Shown: piece by piece, positions 1 to 9,245 of the stretch
How positions within the stretch are numbered: the stretch's first letter is position 1
Layout of the letters: each line of letters opens with the position of its first letter
DNA from: G965198795 sp965198795
Lineage (GTDB): Bacteria > Pseudomonadota > Alphaproteobacteria > Rhodospirillales > Casp-alpha2
DNA length: 64,000 nucleotides
Reading direction: 5' to 3'
Assembly: GCA_965198795.1 (NCBI GenBank)
Contig: OZ240674.1
Span: 744,001-808,000, forward strand
The notes under the pieces: generated by a model
What the model was told of the DNA's origin: nothing
Databases searched by the model: none
Seen by the model: only the letters and a program-made list of their open reading frames with translations
Program-made: the position numbers and the translations under genes

Positions 1-531
1 TGCGAGGACGATCAGGGCCAGGACGCCAGCGGCGATTCCCTCAATGGTCTCAAGCAGGCGTATCAAATGCCGCAACCAAACCCTGTGATCGTCAACGGCG
101 ACACCTGGAATCCGATCCCTCAACGTGGTTTGTAACGCAGCCGCGTCCAGTCCGCCCGGCGCCGCCGTCACGTCGATCAGACGGGGCAGCGGCAAACCTT
201 CCAAATCCCGGTTGGCGCCAATCCAGGGCTCCAGCAAGCCCAGCAAGGCGTCGTCATTCAGCACCTCATAGCGCGCCACGTCACCATGAGCGGCCAGAAC
301 GGACAAAACCCCCGCCAGGCGTTCCTCATCGTCCTTCGCATCCGTTCCAGGAGCCACCTGCACCGTTAGGGTGCCGGAAACGCCGCCGCTCCATTGCCGC
401 GCGGTCTCGGACACGACCAACAACGCGACACCGGCCAAAATCGCCATGAACACCATGAAAGCGATCAGCCAGGGCAGGAATCGGCCCAGCTTGTCGCGCT
501 CCAAAGCGAGGTCCGAGCGACGGCGTAACAT
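1..531 (-). CDS. ftsX: Cell division protein FtsX, N-terminal part (gene runs off the left edge)
   Basis: Membrane subunit of the FtsEX complex, which couples ATP hydrolysis by FtsE to control of periplasmic cell-wall hydrolases at the septum. The frame is open from an ATG at 531 to base 1, giving 177 codons. The protein starts MLRRRSDLALERDKLG and has a first membrane segment at about residues 19-40, a periplasmic stretch, and a second membrane segment beginning near residue 165 at the window edge. The start lies 18 bases after the ftsE stop, with a GAAGGGG ribosome site in the gap, so the two genes form an operon. Identity rests on position after ftsE and on topology. Confidence 0.85.
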   Translation of the reverse strand, partial: MLRRRSDLALERDKLGRFLPWLIAFMVFMAILAGVALLVVSETARQWSGGVSGTLTVQVAPGTDAKDDEERLAGVLSVLAAHGDVARYEVLNDDALLGLLEPWIGANRDLEGLPLPRLIDVTAAPGGLDAAALQTTLRDRIPGVAVDDHRVWLRHLIRLLETIEGIAAGVLALIVLA

Positions 532-549
532 GTCAATCCCCTTCGAACC

Positions 550-1344
550 TTACAATAACCGCTCAACGGTGTCCGCCCGCTCGCCGTCTCCGTGCCTGTC
601 CGGGCTCGACGCGATGGGCGGCTCAAACGCCATCATCGGATCCGCGTCCTGAAATTTCATGGCGCCGGCGTCGATCCGCATGACGGGGTGGTTCATATTC
701 TTCACCAAACCCAGATTGTGCGTGGCGACCAGGACCGTTGTGCCCAAACGATTGAGTTCCTCGAACAGATGCAGCAAGCGCACGCCCATTTTGTCGTCGA
801 CATTGCCAGTGGGTTCGTCCGCCAGAAGTAATTTCGGACGGGTTATGACGGCGCGTGCGATGGCGACACGTTGCTGCTGCCCCCCGGAAAGAGTCGTCGG
901 CCGGGCGTCCAGATGGTTTTTCAAGCCCACCCAGTTCAGCAACTCGACGACGAACTTCCGGATCTCCCCCTCGCGTTGACCCGCGACCCGAAGCGGAAGC
1001 GCCACATTGTCGTAAGCCGACAGATGGTCCAGCAATCTGAATTCCTGAAAAACGACGCCGATACGGCGGCGCATCGCCGGCAACTCCCGTCTGGAAACAG
1101 TCGTGATATCCTTCCCAAACAACTTGATCAGGCCACGCGTCGGCCGTAAAGCCAGGTACATGAGACGCAGTAAGGACGACTTACCCGCTCCACTCTCGCC
1201 CAGGAGGAAATGAAACGAACCTTGCTCCAACTCAAAGCTGAGATCTTGGAGAACTTCAGGGCCGAGACCATATCGGAGCCCCACGTTCTCGAAACGAATG
1301 ACCGGATCGGTGGAAATGGCGCGCCCCTCTGTTTTTCTTTGCAT
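550..1344 (-). CDS. ftsE: Cell division ATP-binding protein FtsE
   Basis: Cytoplasmic ABC ATPase that pairs with FtsX. From the chosen ATG the protein is 264 residues. Walker A (GESGAGKSS) is at 49-57, the Q-loop Gln at 100, the signature LSGGQQQR at 152-159, Walker B LLLADEP at 172-178 and the H-loop His at 209. The stretch FENVGLRYG near residue 18 is typical of alphaproteobacterial FtsE. The frame stays open upstream to 1521, but that part overlaps the divergent zinc-ribbon gene and does not look like protein. An in-frame ATG at 1383 is an alternative, although its GGAGG sits only two bases away. About 70 residues after Walker B are ordinary FtsE C-terminus. Confidence 0.93.
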   Translation of the reverse strand: MQRKTEGRAISTDPVIRFENVGLRYGLGPEVLQDLSFELEQGSFHFLLGESGAGKSSLLRLMYLALRPTRGLIKLFGKDITTVSRRELPAMRRRIGVVFQEFRLLDHLSAYDNVALPLRVAGQREGEIRKFVVELLNWVGLKNHLDARPTTLSGGQQQRVAIARAVITRPKLLLADEPTGNVDDKMGVRLLHLFEELNRLGTTVLVATHNLGLVKNMNHPVMRIDAGAMKFQDADPMMAFEPPIASSPDRHGDGERADTVERLL

Positions 1345-1423
1345 TGTTAATAATCGGGAAAATTCTTGACCCGACAATGCCATGGCCTCCCGGGGAGGTC
1401 CAGCGCGGGTTGCTTTCCAAAAT

Positions 1424-1453
1424 TTGCCCGCATATAAAGGGGCAGAGTATAAT
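1424..1453 (+). promoter_or_regulatory. Probable sigma-70 promoter of the zinc-ribbon gene
   Basis: A TTGCCC box at 1424-1429 and a perfect TATAAT at 1448-1453 are separated by 18 bases. The expected transcript start, near 1460, leaves only about eight bases before the ATG at 1468, and no Shine-Dalgarno is visible. The message would be almost leaderless. Confidence 0.5.
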
Positions 1454-1467
1454 AAAAGAAGCCTTTC

Positions 1468-2574
1468 ATGCGTATTACTTGTCCAAATTGTCAGACTCGC
1501 TACGCCTTGACTGAACAGCAACTTGGCGCTGGCCGTAATGTGAGTTGTTCAAATTGCGGACAGGTGTGGTTTGCCGATCCCGTTTCGGCGGAGCCCGACC
1601 CCGCGGCTCTGCCGCCGCGCCGCGCCGCGCTTCAGCAGCCGCCGCCGCGGTATGGCGCGCCGCCGGGGTATCCGCCTCCCTATCCCCCCCAAGCCGCCGC
1701 CTATGCGGGCGCGCCGGGCTATCCGCCGCCTCAACCCGGCGCCTACCCCGGATATCCGCCGCCGCCGAACCCCGCCCAAACCGCTGTTCCAGTTCCGCCG
1801 CCTCCAGCTCCGCCGCCTCCAGCTCCGCCGCCTCCGGCTCCGCCGCCTCCGGCTCCGCCGCCAGCTGCGGTTCCCGAAACTCCCGACAAACCCGAGCCGG
1901 CTCCCATCCAGGAACCTGCGGACGAATTGATTTCGACCGACGATCTGGACGCCATGTTCGACGACGACGATGAAGGCCCGGCTTTCGACTCCTTCGTCGA
2001 TATCGACGAGAAAAATTCCGATGACGCGGAAATCGAAGATCCGGACGAAATGGAAGAGCCGGATGATATTCCGGATATGTTCACGCCGGACGACCAAGAG
2101 CCGGACGATGAAACGCCGCGGAAACGCGGCTGGATCAAATTGGTCTTTGTCCTGCTGCTTGTCCTGATCTTCGGGAGCGTTGGCGCATTCTTCTTCGCCC
2201 GCGGCGTGTTGATTGAGATGCACCCGCCCCTGAAAGACATCTATGAGTCGATCGGCTTAGTCGAATTGGGCGAGGGGTTGCAGATTCAGCAACCCGAGTT
2301 CGAACAGGAAGTAGAGGGCGGCCTCGAAGTCCTGATCGTCAAGGCGCTGATCACCAACGTCAGCGACAAGACGCGGGAAGTGCCGCTTATTCGGGCGACG
2401 CTGCTGGATCAAGAATTCAACGTGCTTTCGACGACAGACATGGCGCCGTTAAAAAGTGAACTCGAAAAGGGCGAGAGCATATCGGCGAAAATCCGCATCA
2501 AGGAACCGTCTCCGCTACGCCGCCGCGTGACCGTCACCTTCGTCGAGGCGGCGGAATCCGGCGCCGGACAATAA
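1468..2574 (+). CDS. Zinc-ribbon (MJ0042-type) membrane protein with proline-rich linker
   Basis: The protein has 368 residues. An N-terminal zinc ribbon has its ligands at Cys5, Cys8, Cys27 and Cys30. A proline/tyrosine-rich region at about 45-145 contains a pentapeptide APPPP repeat. An acidic stretch follows (150-215), then one membrane segment (about 222-244) and a C-terminal domain of about 120 residues resembling the DUF3426 type. The expected topology is a cytoplasmic ribbon and an exported C-terminus. Proteins of this kind are common in alphaproteobacteria and often lie near ftsEX. Function is unknown; divergence from ftsE suggests, but does not show, an envelope role. Confidence 0.8.
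   Translation: MRITCPNCQTRYALTEQQLGAGRNVSCSNCGQVWFADPVSAEPDPAALPPRRAALQQPPPRYGAPPGYPPPYPPQAAAYAGAPGYPPPQPGAYPGYPPPPNPAQTAVPVPPPPAPPPPAPPPPAPPPPAPPPAAVPETPDKPEPAPIQEPADELISTDDLDAMFDDDDEGPAFDSFVDIDEKNSDDAEIEDPDEMEEPDDIPDMFTPDDQEPDDETPRKRGWIKLVFVLLLVLIFGSVGAFFFARGVLIEMHPPLKDIYESIGLVELGEGLQIQQPEFEQEVEGGLEVLIVKALITNVSDKTREVPLIRATLLDQEFNVLSTTDMAPLKSELEKGESISAKIRIKEPSPLRRRVTVTFVEAAESGAGQ
1797..1861 (+). repeat. 15-bp tandem repeat inside the zinc-ribbon gene
   Basis: Four near-identical 15-base units (ccgcctccagctccg or close variants) encode the APPPP repeat of the proline-rich linker. Copy number could vary between strains without shifting the frame. Confidence 0.8.
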
Positions 2575-2622
2575 AAAACACTCATCAACGATCATCGGCG
2601 GCGGCACAACGCCGCCCCGAGA

Positions 2623-5367
2623 TCAGAATTGCCGAAGCAACCGGTCGATATATTGCCGTTCCAATTCGGGACGCCGCCGTTCACCGGACCGGCGCAGCAG
2701 TTCCTGAAGGATTTCCCTGGCCCGGATTGTCTCCCGCCGCGTCGGCACACGGGTTGTTCCGTCGTTGGCCGCGCCAAAGCTGCCGTTCCGGTCATTGCGG
2801 CCAAAGGGATCACCGCCGCCGCGCCGCCGCCCCTGACCGCCCTGGCCCTGACGGCCCAACCGCATGGCGCCGCCCAGTTGCCGCGACATTTGCCGCTGGG
2901 CGGATTGCGCCGCGTCACGCAGGTTCTCCAGCGCTTCCGTTTGATGGGGAAGAGCGTTGCCCGGACGATTTTGTTGAAGCTGTTCCGTGGCGCTTCGCAT
3001 GGATCGATCAGCCTGTCCCATGGAGTCAGGGATACCGCCGAACAGACGGTCCATGTCCAACATCATCCGGCCAAGGGCGCGGCGGAGCGTGTCTTGCGCT
3101 TCGGCGGCCCCTGGCCGATGACCCTGACCTTGTTGTCCTTGCCGCCGCTGGCCCCGCTGATCTTGCTCCCAGCTTTGACGCTGGTCTTGCCGGCCGCCGG
3201 ATTGGGAACCGGATTGCCGGGAGCCCCGGCCTTGCTGGTCCTGTTGGTTTTCACGCTGACGACGAAGTTGTTCAGCGCGCTCTTCCAACAAACGGGCGAG
3301 GTCTTGCGGTGTTAGCCCTTCTTGATTTTGACCTTGTTGATTTTGGCCGCCCGGTGGAGGAAGGTTTTCCCGCGTTAAAGGCTGGCCGCCCCGTTGACGT
3401 TGAGCGTCTTGAAAAGTTTCATCCAACAAACGCTGTTGACGTTGCGACAAATCTTGCAGAGCACGCATCAAGTTCCGCGACTCTTCCATCCGCGCCACCT
3501 GTTCGGGCGACATGTCGAGGCCGTTGCGGATGGCTTCCATGGCGTTTTCAAGCTGGCGAAGCAAGTCACGCGCGGCGTCAACGGCGCCCGCCCGCAACAA
3601 ATCCTCGGCGTCCTGCGTTAACTGCCGCAAGTCGGTGGTTGAGGCCGGATTCAGGTTTTCGTCAAGCAACGGCAACTCTGTGATGTTCTGCTCCTGAAGC
3701 CGTTGCGCCAGGGCTTTCAGATACTGGTCCATGGCGTTGCGCACATCTTCCATCAGGGCGGTCAGTTCGTCCGGCTGCGCGCCATTCGCCAAGGCTTCCA
3801 TCAACGCTTTTTGCCGATCCCGCAGGTTCTGCTCGGCGATGGCGAAATCACCATCCTCAATTCGCAACGCCAATTGCCAGAGAAGGCTCTGCACCGTCGC
3901 GACGTTCCGGTCCGAGGGCTCGGCAGCCAGCCGGCCGCGCGCGACGCTGATTCCCAGGAACGATACGGTGTCATCGTGGAAATGCCGGGGCCGGCGCATG
4001 ATTTCACCCAACCGGTCGATGACTTCGCGCACCGCTTTCGGGTTGGGCGTATTCAGCGTCTTACGCTGCTGAACCAATGCGCGAGCGACCGGATGATTGA
4101 AAACGCGCTCCGGCAAGAGGAAGCGGAGCGGCTCACTCTCGCCCTTCTGGCCCTTGGTGTCGAAGGCTTCCAGGGCGCCGGTCACCTCGGTTCCGGCCCA
4201 GGGGTGAGCGCTGAGATCATTGACGCCGTTGCCTTGCGCCTCTCGCACGCCCGGTCGCGGCAGAGGAAGCGCCAGCCTGATCCAGGGCTTGCCTCCCGGC
4301 ACGGCGCGCCCGTCCAAATGCCGGATGATCAGGTCCACGTTCGCCAGACCATGGTCGTCCAAAACCTCGAAATTGGTCTTCAGGGCGGCGCGCCCGGTCT
4401 TTGAAGGTTTGGCGAGGAATTCCGCCGTGGGCGGTTGATCGGGCAGAACGTCCAGCTTCCAGGAAGCCAGCGTTTCACCGGCGGCGCGCACGGCTAATAT
4501 CGTGGCGCCGGGTTTGGTCAACACCGTTTCCGAGCGATATCCCTCACGGCACCGTCCGTCCGCCGTTTCGGCGGCCAACGGTTCAAAGGTCCGGATATCG
4601 TCACCCAGCGCTAAATCCGGCGCCCGGCTCATCCCCTGGACCTGGGCCAGCAGCACGCTGTCTGCGGGAACGGAGAGAAACGCGGGCGGGGCGCCGGGCG
4701 CGCCGGCTTCGGTCGCCGCTTCATCATCGCCGCCCATGGTCAATTGGATAGGGGCGAGACCTGTGTAGGCGGGCGGCGTGATCCAAACGGTGACGCCGAA
4801 GTTCTCTCCGCCGGCGACCGCAGGCAAGGGCGAGAGCGCCCGAATCAGGCGGTCTCCGCCATCCGTGAACCCGGTCGCAGCGCCGACGACGAACACCATC
4901 ACGGCGATGGTGCGAAGGGCCAAGGGATCATACTTACCCACATCCGGATTGGGCGCTTTGACATTGAGCGGCGCCATGGCGTCCGCCACGCGCTCTTGGT
5001 GGCGCCGCCAAAGGTGTTGGGAAATGCGGCTCGCGGCGGCCGCCGGCAGTTGGTCATTCAGCGCCGTCAGCGGCCTGTGTTCGAGCCCGCTGTCCACCTC
5101 CAGGCGCCGGCGGGCGTCCTGGCGCGCGATGGCCCTGAAACCAGGCGACGCGCGCGCCGCCGTCCAAAAGAAGGCAATGGCGAAAGCGATCAAGGCGACG
5201 GCATGAAGCCAGCCCGGCAGCAGCGGCAACAGATCCATGAGGACGACGCCGGCGAACACCAGGACAACGGCGGCAACGCGCCAAAGACGCGGCCAAAGTT
5301 GCTCCCAGAACAGCGAGGCTGAAGCCAATCGCATCATCAGATGAACTTTAACGCCGCCATTCTTCAT
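2623..5367 (-). CDS. TIGR02302/DUF4175 family membrane protein
   Basis: The protein has 914 residues. Two membrane segments lie at about 22-40 and 45-65, with a third hydrophobic stretch near 155-170. A large exported region follows. The last 250 residues are a low-complexity, Gln/Arg/Gly-rich coiled-coil stretch with runs such as QGQNQEGLTPQDLARLLEE. Length, N-terminal membrane pair and Q-rich tail match the alphaproteobacterial TIGR02302 (aProt_lowcomp) family, whose function is unknown. The ATG at 5367 has AGGGAGA about nine bases upstream. It lies 20 bases after lysA in the same direction and is probably the last gene of argH-lptM-lysA-DUF4175. Confidence 0.85.
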   Translation of the reverse strand: MKNGGVKVHLMMRLASASLFWEQLWPRLWRVAAVVLVFAGVVLMDLLPLLPGWLHAVALIAFAIAFFWTAARASPGFRAIARQDARRRLEVDSGLEHRPLTALNDQLPAAAASRISQHLWRRHQERVADAMAPLNVKAPNPDVGKYDPLALRTIAVMVFVVGAATGFTDGGDRLIRALSPLPAVAGGENFGVTVWITPPAYTGLAPIQLTMGGDDEAATEAGAPGAPPAFLSVPADSVLLAQVQGMSRAPDLALGDDIRTFEPLAAETADGRCREGYRSETVLTKPGATILAVRAAGETLASWKLDVLPDQPPTAEFLAKPSKTGRAALKTNFEVLDDHGLANVDLIIRHLDGRAVPGGKPWIRLALPLPRPGVREAQGNGVNDLSAHPWAGTEVTGALEAFDTKGQKGESEPLRFLLPERVFNHPVARALVQQRKTLNTPNPKAVREVIDRLGEIMRRPRHFHDDTVSFLGISVARGRLAAEPSDRNVATVQSLLWQLALRIEDGDFAIAEQNLRDRQKALMEALANGAQPDELTALMEDVRNAMDQYLKALAQRLQEQNITELPLLDENLNPASTTDLRQLTQDAEDLLRAGAVDAARDLLRQLENAMEAIRNGLDMSPEQVARMEESRNLMRALQDLSQRQQRLLDETFQDAQRQRGGQPLTRENLPPPGGQNQQGQNQEGLTPQDLARLLEERAEQLRRQRENQQDQQGRGSRQSGSQSGGRQDQRQSWEQDQRGQRRQGQQGQGHRPGAAEAQDTLRRALGRMMLDMDRLFGGIPDSMGQADRSMRSATEQLQQNRPGNALPHQTEALENLRDAAQSAQRQMSRQLGGAMRLGRQGQGGQGRRRGGGDPFGRNDRNGSFGAANDGTTRVPTRRETIRAREILQELLRRSGERRRPELERQYIDRLLRQF

Positions 5368-5387
5368 TCGTGCATCTCCCTGGGAAC

Positions 5388-6710
5388 TTACGTTCCCGTC
5401 GAACGGGCCGTTTCCCCGCCATTCAGCCAGGCCGGCAGTTTTTCGTGGCGCATCATTTCCTCAACCCCGATGGCGCTTCGGACGATTTCGTATCGATCCC
5501 CGTCCACCAGCACCTCCGGCGCCAAGGCGCGCGCGTTATAAGTGGATGACATCACGGCGCCATACGCGCCGCAAGAGCGAACCGCGATCAAGTCTCCGGG
5601 AGCAAGCGGCGGCAACTCCCGCTGTTGGGCGATATAGTCGCCTGTCTCGCAGACCGGACCGACCACATCAACTGTTTGGGGCCGTATACCCGGCGCCGGC
5701 TGACGAACCGTCTCAACGGCATGATAAGCCTCGTAAAGCGTCGGCCGTATCAGGTCGTTCATGGCCCCATCAATGATCGCGAAAGTACGGGCCTCACCGG
5801 TTTTCATGAAGATCACCCTGGAAACGAAAATGCCCGCGTTGCCGGCAATCATGCGGCCGGGCTCAACAGCGAAATGGCAGTTCTCAAGGCCCCGCATAAC
5901 GTCCACGACCATCTCGCCATATTCCGCCGGCGACGGCGGCGTCATTTCGCCGGGGGTGTGATAGGGGATACCCAGACCGCCGCCCAAATCAATGCGGCCG
6001 ATGGCGTGGCCCTCCGCCCGCAGAGTCTCGACCAACTCCCGCACACGCGTGTAGGCCCGCCGAAACGGCTCCAAGTCGGTCAATTGAGATCCGATGTGAA
6101 CGGCGATCCCAACAGGATCCAGCCCGGGCAACTCGCGGGCCCGGGCGTAGATCTCTTTGGTTCGAGTCCAATCGATCCCGAACTTGTTTTCACTTCTGCC
6201 CGTCGTGATTTTCTCATGGGTCCTCGCATCGATATCCGGGTTGACCCTGATCGCGACGGGCGCGCGTTTGCCCAACCGGACCGCGACCTCGCTCAGGGCT
6301 TCCAGCTCCGGCTCTGATTCGACATTCAGCTGAAAAATATCGGCGCCGAGCGCCCGGGCCATTTCCCCGGGCGTTTTGCCGACCCCGGAAAAAACGACCT
6401 TCGACGCCGGGACGCCGGCGGCCAGAACACGTGTCAACTCGCCGCCGGAAACCACGTCCGCGCCGGCTCCCTCGGACGCCAAGGTCGCGATCACGCCCAA
6501 ATTACCGTTGGCTTTCACGGCGTAGAAAATGGTGTGTTCAAGGCTTGATAGCGCCTGGTCCAACACCTGATAGTGACGTTTCAAAGTCGCCGACGAATAG
6601 CAGAAGAACGGCGTCCCGACGGCGGCCGCAATGGCGTTGACAGGCACTTCCTCAACGTGAAGCGCGCCGTCGCGATAGGAAAAATGGTCCATCACCAAGA
6701 GTCTTTCCAT
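5388..6710 (-). CDS. lysA: Diaminopimelate decarboxylase
   Basis: PLP enzyme that decarboxylates meso-diaminopimelate to lysine in the last step of lysine synthesis. The protein has 440 residues. The PLP lysine is Lys66 in FYAVKAN. The glycine-rich phosphate site appears as DLGGGLGIPY, the EPGR motif is present, and the catalytic cysteine is in GPVCETGD, all in the order expected for a fold-type III alanine-racemase-like decarboxylase. A second in-frame ATG (MDHFSYRD) at 6692 is an equally likely start and matches homologues. The gene follows the lipoprotein gene by 76 bases, in the arrangement usual for alphaproteobacteria. Confidence 0.95.
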   Translation of the reverse strand: MERLLVMDHFSYRDGALHVEEVPVNAIAAAVGTPFFCYSSATLKRHYQVLDQALSSLEHTIFYAVKANGNLGVIATLASEGAGADVVSGGELTRVLAAGVPASKVVFSGVGKTPGEMARALGADIFQLNVESEPELEALSEVAVRLGKRAPVAIRVNPDIDARTHEKITTGRSENKFGIDWTRTKEIYARARELPGLDPVGIAVHIGSQLTDLEPFRRAYTRVRELVETLRAEGHAIGRIDLGGGLGIPYHTPGEMTPPSPAEYGEMVVDVMRGLENCHFAVEPGRMIAGNAGIFVSRVIFMKTGEARTFAIIDGAMNDLIRPTLYEAYHAVETVRQPAPGIRPQTVDVVGPVCETGDYIAQQRELPPLAPGDLIAVRSCGAYGAVMSSTYNARALAPEVLVDGDRYEIVRSAIGVEEMMRHEKLPAWLNGGETARSTGT

Positions 6711-6786
6711 CGGTCAGGGGCGGCGCCCTGACGGTCATGCGTGCCTATTAAATAAGCGGATTGGGCCGAAGAATCGAGGATTGCCG

Positions 6787-7113
6787 TCAACGGGCCGGCG
6801 GCGCGGCCGGCTGCAAAGGCTGAAACGGCGCTGGTTTGAACCCGGTATCGCCGGACCGGTCCAAACGCAGCCCGAATCTTTCAGACTCCCCTTGCCCGGA
6901 CGCCTCGCGCGAAAACAAGGTCTCGAAACGCCGGTTGACCGCTTCGGCGTCCTCTGGGTAATAGGGATAGGCGCCAGGGTAGTCGCTCCCCTCGGGAAAC
7001 TCCGGCTGCGCTTTGCGGCCGCACCCGGCGAGCGCCAAAACGACCGCGCACAGGATAACGAACGCGGCCAAGCCGCGTTCCCGTCCCAACACCGTTCCGA
7101 ATCGAAGCATCAC
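6787..7113 (-). CDS. LptM-like small lipoprotein
   Basis: The protein has 108 residues: a basic start, a hydrophobic stretch at 15-30 and a lipobox LALAGC with the lipidated Cys31. Just after the cysteine comes GRKAQPEFPEG, resembling the short motif of LptM/YifL lipoproteins that help assemble the LPS translocon. The rest is Pro- and acid-rich with no domain I recognise. It starts 6 bases after the argH stop. Small lipoproteins of this kind between argH and lysA are usual in alphaproteobacteria. The LptM role is an inference from motif and position. Confidence 0.75.
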   Translation of the reverse strand: MMLRFGTVLGRERGLAAFVILCAVVLALAGCGRKAQPEFPEGSDYPGAYPYYPEDAEAVNRRFETLFSREASGQGESERFGLRLDRSGDTGFKPAPFQPLQPAAPPAR

Positions 7114-7119
7114 GGTTTC

Positions 7120-8571
7120 CTACAATCCGAAGCGCTCACGCGCCGACTTTACTTGAGCCCGAACACTATCCGGGGCCGTGCCGCCAAAACTTCGGCGGCT
7201 TGACACTGAATTCTCAACTCCCAATACAGAGTATACATCTTCCGTAATATCCGGGTCCACGGCGCGCATCTCATCCAGCGGCAGGCCCGCCAAATCACAA
7301 TCGGCGGCCTCGGCCTTGCGCACCAACTCGCCAGTGACGCGGTGCGCGTCGCGGAAAGGACGGCCAAGCACCCGCACCAGCCAGTCCGCCAGGTCCGTCG
7401 CCGTCGTGAAGCCCCGACCCGCGTCCGATTTCATTCTGTCGCGATTAATGGTCATGTCCCGGATCATGCCGGCGCTAGCCGCGATGCAAAGCGACAAGTT
7501 ATCGACCGCGTCGAACACCGGTTCCTTGTCCTCCTGCATGTCCTTGCCGTAGGTCAGCGGCAAGCCCTTCATGGCCATCGTAAGACTGTTTAGCGCGCCG
7601 GTGACACGCCCGGCTTTCGCTCTCACCAGCTCGGCCGCGTCGGGGTTGCGTTTTTGCGGCATAATGGATGAACCCGTGGAAAAGGCGTCGGACAGCTTGA
7701 CATAGCCGAACTGTTCGGAACACCAGAGCACGATCTCTTCGGCCAGACGTGACAAATGAACGCCGCATATGGCCCCTGCGGAAAGAAATTCCAGGGCAAA
7801 GTCGCGGTCGGACACGCTGTCGATGGAGTTTGCCGTGGGCCGGTCGAACCCCAACGCTTCCGCCGTCGCGTGCCGGTCAATGGGAAAAGAGGTGCCGGCC
7901 AGGGCCGCAGCGCCCAATGGGCATTCGTTCAACCGCGCCCGGCAATCGGCCAGACGGCCCCGGTCACGGCCGATCATCTCGGCGTAGGCCAGCATATGAT
8001 GGCCAAACGTGACGGGCTGAGCCGCTTGCAAGTGGGTAAAACCGGGCATGACGGCGCCGGCTTCCCGTTCGGCCTTGTCAACCAGCGCCGTTTGCAGGTC
8101 TTTCAACGCATCCGCCATGCCGTCTATGGCGCCGCGCACCCAAAGTTTGAAGTCCGTCGCCACCTGGTCGTTTCTGGATCGCGCTGTGTGCAGACGACCA
8201 GCGGGCGGCCCGGCGATTTCGCGCAGCCTCGCTTCCACATTCATATGAATGTCTTCCAGCGCCCGCGAGAAAGTGAACGAACCGGACTCGATCTCGGTTT
8301 TGACCTGGTCGAGCCCTTTTAGAATTTCCGCCAAGTCCGCGTCCGAGATGATTCCCTGTGACGCCAGCATCGCCGCGTGCGCCTTGCTCCCCGCCACATC
8401 CTGGGCGTAGAAGCGCTTGTCGAAATCAATCGAGGCGTTGATCTCCTCCATAATCGCATCGGGACCGGAGGTGAAACGCCCGCCCCATATCTGGCTAGCG
8501 TCCCGGCCTTGTGCTTTGGAGGCGTGCGTCTGTTGCGTCTTGGGCTTGCCGTTGCCAGCTTGATCGGCCAT
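7120..8571 (-). CDS. argH: Argininosuccinate lyase
   Basis: Cleaves argininosuccinate to arginine and fumarate, the last step of arginine synthesis. The protein has 483 residues. The fumarase/aspartase signature GSSIMPQKRNPD lies near residues 297-308 and the opening IWGGRFTSGPD is typical. The N-terminus has a hydrophilic extension of about 28 residues (MADQAGNGKPKTQQTH) before the family start. It heads the minus-strand run that continues into the LptM-like lipoprotein and lysA, and it diverges from the thioredoxin-like gene across 56 bases, so the two promoters must lie close together. Confidence 0.95.
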   Translation of the reverse strand: MADQAGNGKPKTQQTHASKAQGRDASQIWGGRFTSGPDAIMEEINASIDFDKRFYAQDVAGSKAHAAMLASQGIISDADLAEILKGLDQVKTEIESGSFTFSRALEDIHMNVEARLREIAGPPAGRLHTARSRNDQVATDFKLWVRGAIDGMADALKDLQTALVDKAEREAGAVMPGFTHLQAAQPVTFGHHMLAYAEMIGRDRGRLADCRARLNECPLGAAALAGTSFPIDRHATAEALGFDRPTANSIDSVSDRDFALEFLSAGAICGVHLSRLAEEIVLWCSEQFGYVKLSDAFSTGSSIMPQKRNPDAAELVRAKAGRVTGALNSLTMAMKGLPLTYGKDMQEDKEPVFDAVDNLSLCIAASAGMIRDMTINRDRMKSDAGRGFTTATDLADWLVRVLGRPFRDAHRVTGELVRKAEAADCDLAGLPLDEMRAVDPDITEDVYSVLGVENSVSSRRSFGGTAPDSVRAQVKSARERFGL

Positions 8572-8627
8572 TCATATCTCCTGGGTCTAATCGGTTCCCA
8601 CTCTTCGGATCAAAGAGAGCTTGCGAA

Positions 8628-9242
8628 ATGTGGCGGCACCTTACTCAAAACCGGGCTTTATCCACAAGTTTGGGCCTGTTCGCCTTCTTGCTGCCGTTGG
8701 TTCTGCCGGATACGTCCTCCGCCGCGGCGGAACGGCCGCATCAGTGCGCGGCCGATGGTGACAGCTTCGCCAACTTCGACGTTCTCGATCCGCTTTCGGA
8801 TACGACGGAAGTCGCCTTTACGGGTCCCGGCGGCAATCCGGTCACGCTGGCCGATTACGCCAGGCAAGGCCGCGCCGTGGTGCTGAACTTCTGGGCGACT
8901 TGGTGTGCTCCGTGCGTGCGCGAGATGCCGCATCTGGATGATTTGAAGGCGAAAGTCAAAGGCGACGGTATTGATGTTCTGGCCGTCTCCGGCGACAGGG
9001 GCGGCTCAAGGAAAGTTGATCCGTTCTTCAAGAAACATGGATACAAGAATCTGGAACAACACTTTGATCTAAAAGGTGAATTTGCTCGGGCGCTGAAAGT
9101 TCGAGGACTGCCGACAACCATTCTGATTGATGCGGATGGCAAGCAACGTGTTCGGGTCCGGGGCGCCGCCGAGTGGAATTCGCCGGAGACCGTGGCCTAC
9201 ATTCGCAGCTGCCTGACGCCCAACGGCGAGAGCCCCGCCTAG
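8628..9242 (+). CDS. TlpA/ResA-like exported thioredoxin
   Basis: Periplasmic or membrane-anchored thiol-disulfide oxidoreductase of 204 residues. A signal or anchor segment lies at about 10-35 and ends in an alanine-rich site. The redox motif WCAPC at 91-95 lies in NFWATWCAPCVREMPHL, and the cis-proline region GLPTTILID comes near residue 170. Such proteins reduce apocytochrome c or copper-site thiols, but the partner cannot be read from the neighbours. I chose the ATG at 8628 because AAAGAGAG precedes it and the signal sequence follows at once. The longer frame from 8511 would overlap argH. Confidence 0.88.
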   Translation: MWRHLTQNRALSTSLGLFAFLLPLVLPDTSSAAAERPHQCAADGDSFANFDVLDPLSDTTEVAFTGPGGNPVTLADYARQGRAVVLNFWATWCAPCVREMPHLDDLKAKVKGDGIDVLAVSGDRGGSRKVDPFFKKHGYKNLEQHFDLKGEFARALKVRGLPTTILIDADGKQRVRVRGAAEWNSPETVAYIRSCLTPNGESPA

Positions 9243-9245
9243 GTC

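Noticed and set aside
2597..2616. Intrinsic terminator between the zinc-ribbon gene and the DUF4175 gene
   Set aside because: A ggcggc/gccgcc stem is present, but no T-run follows on either strand.
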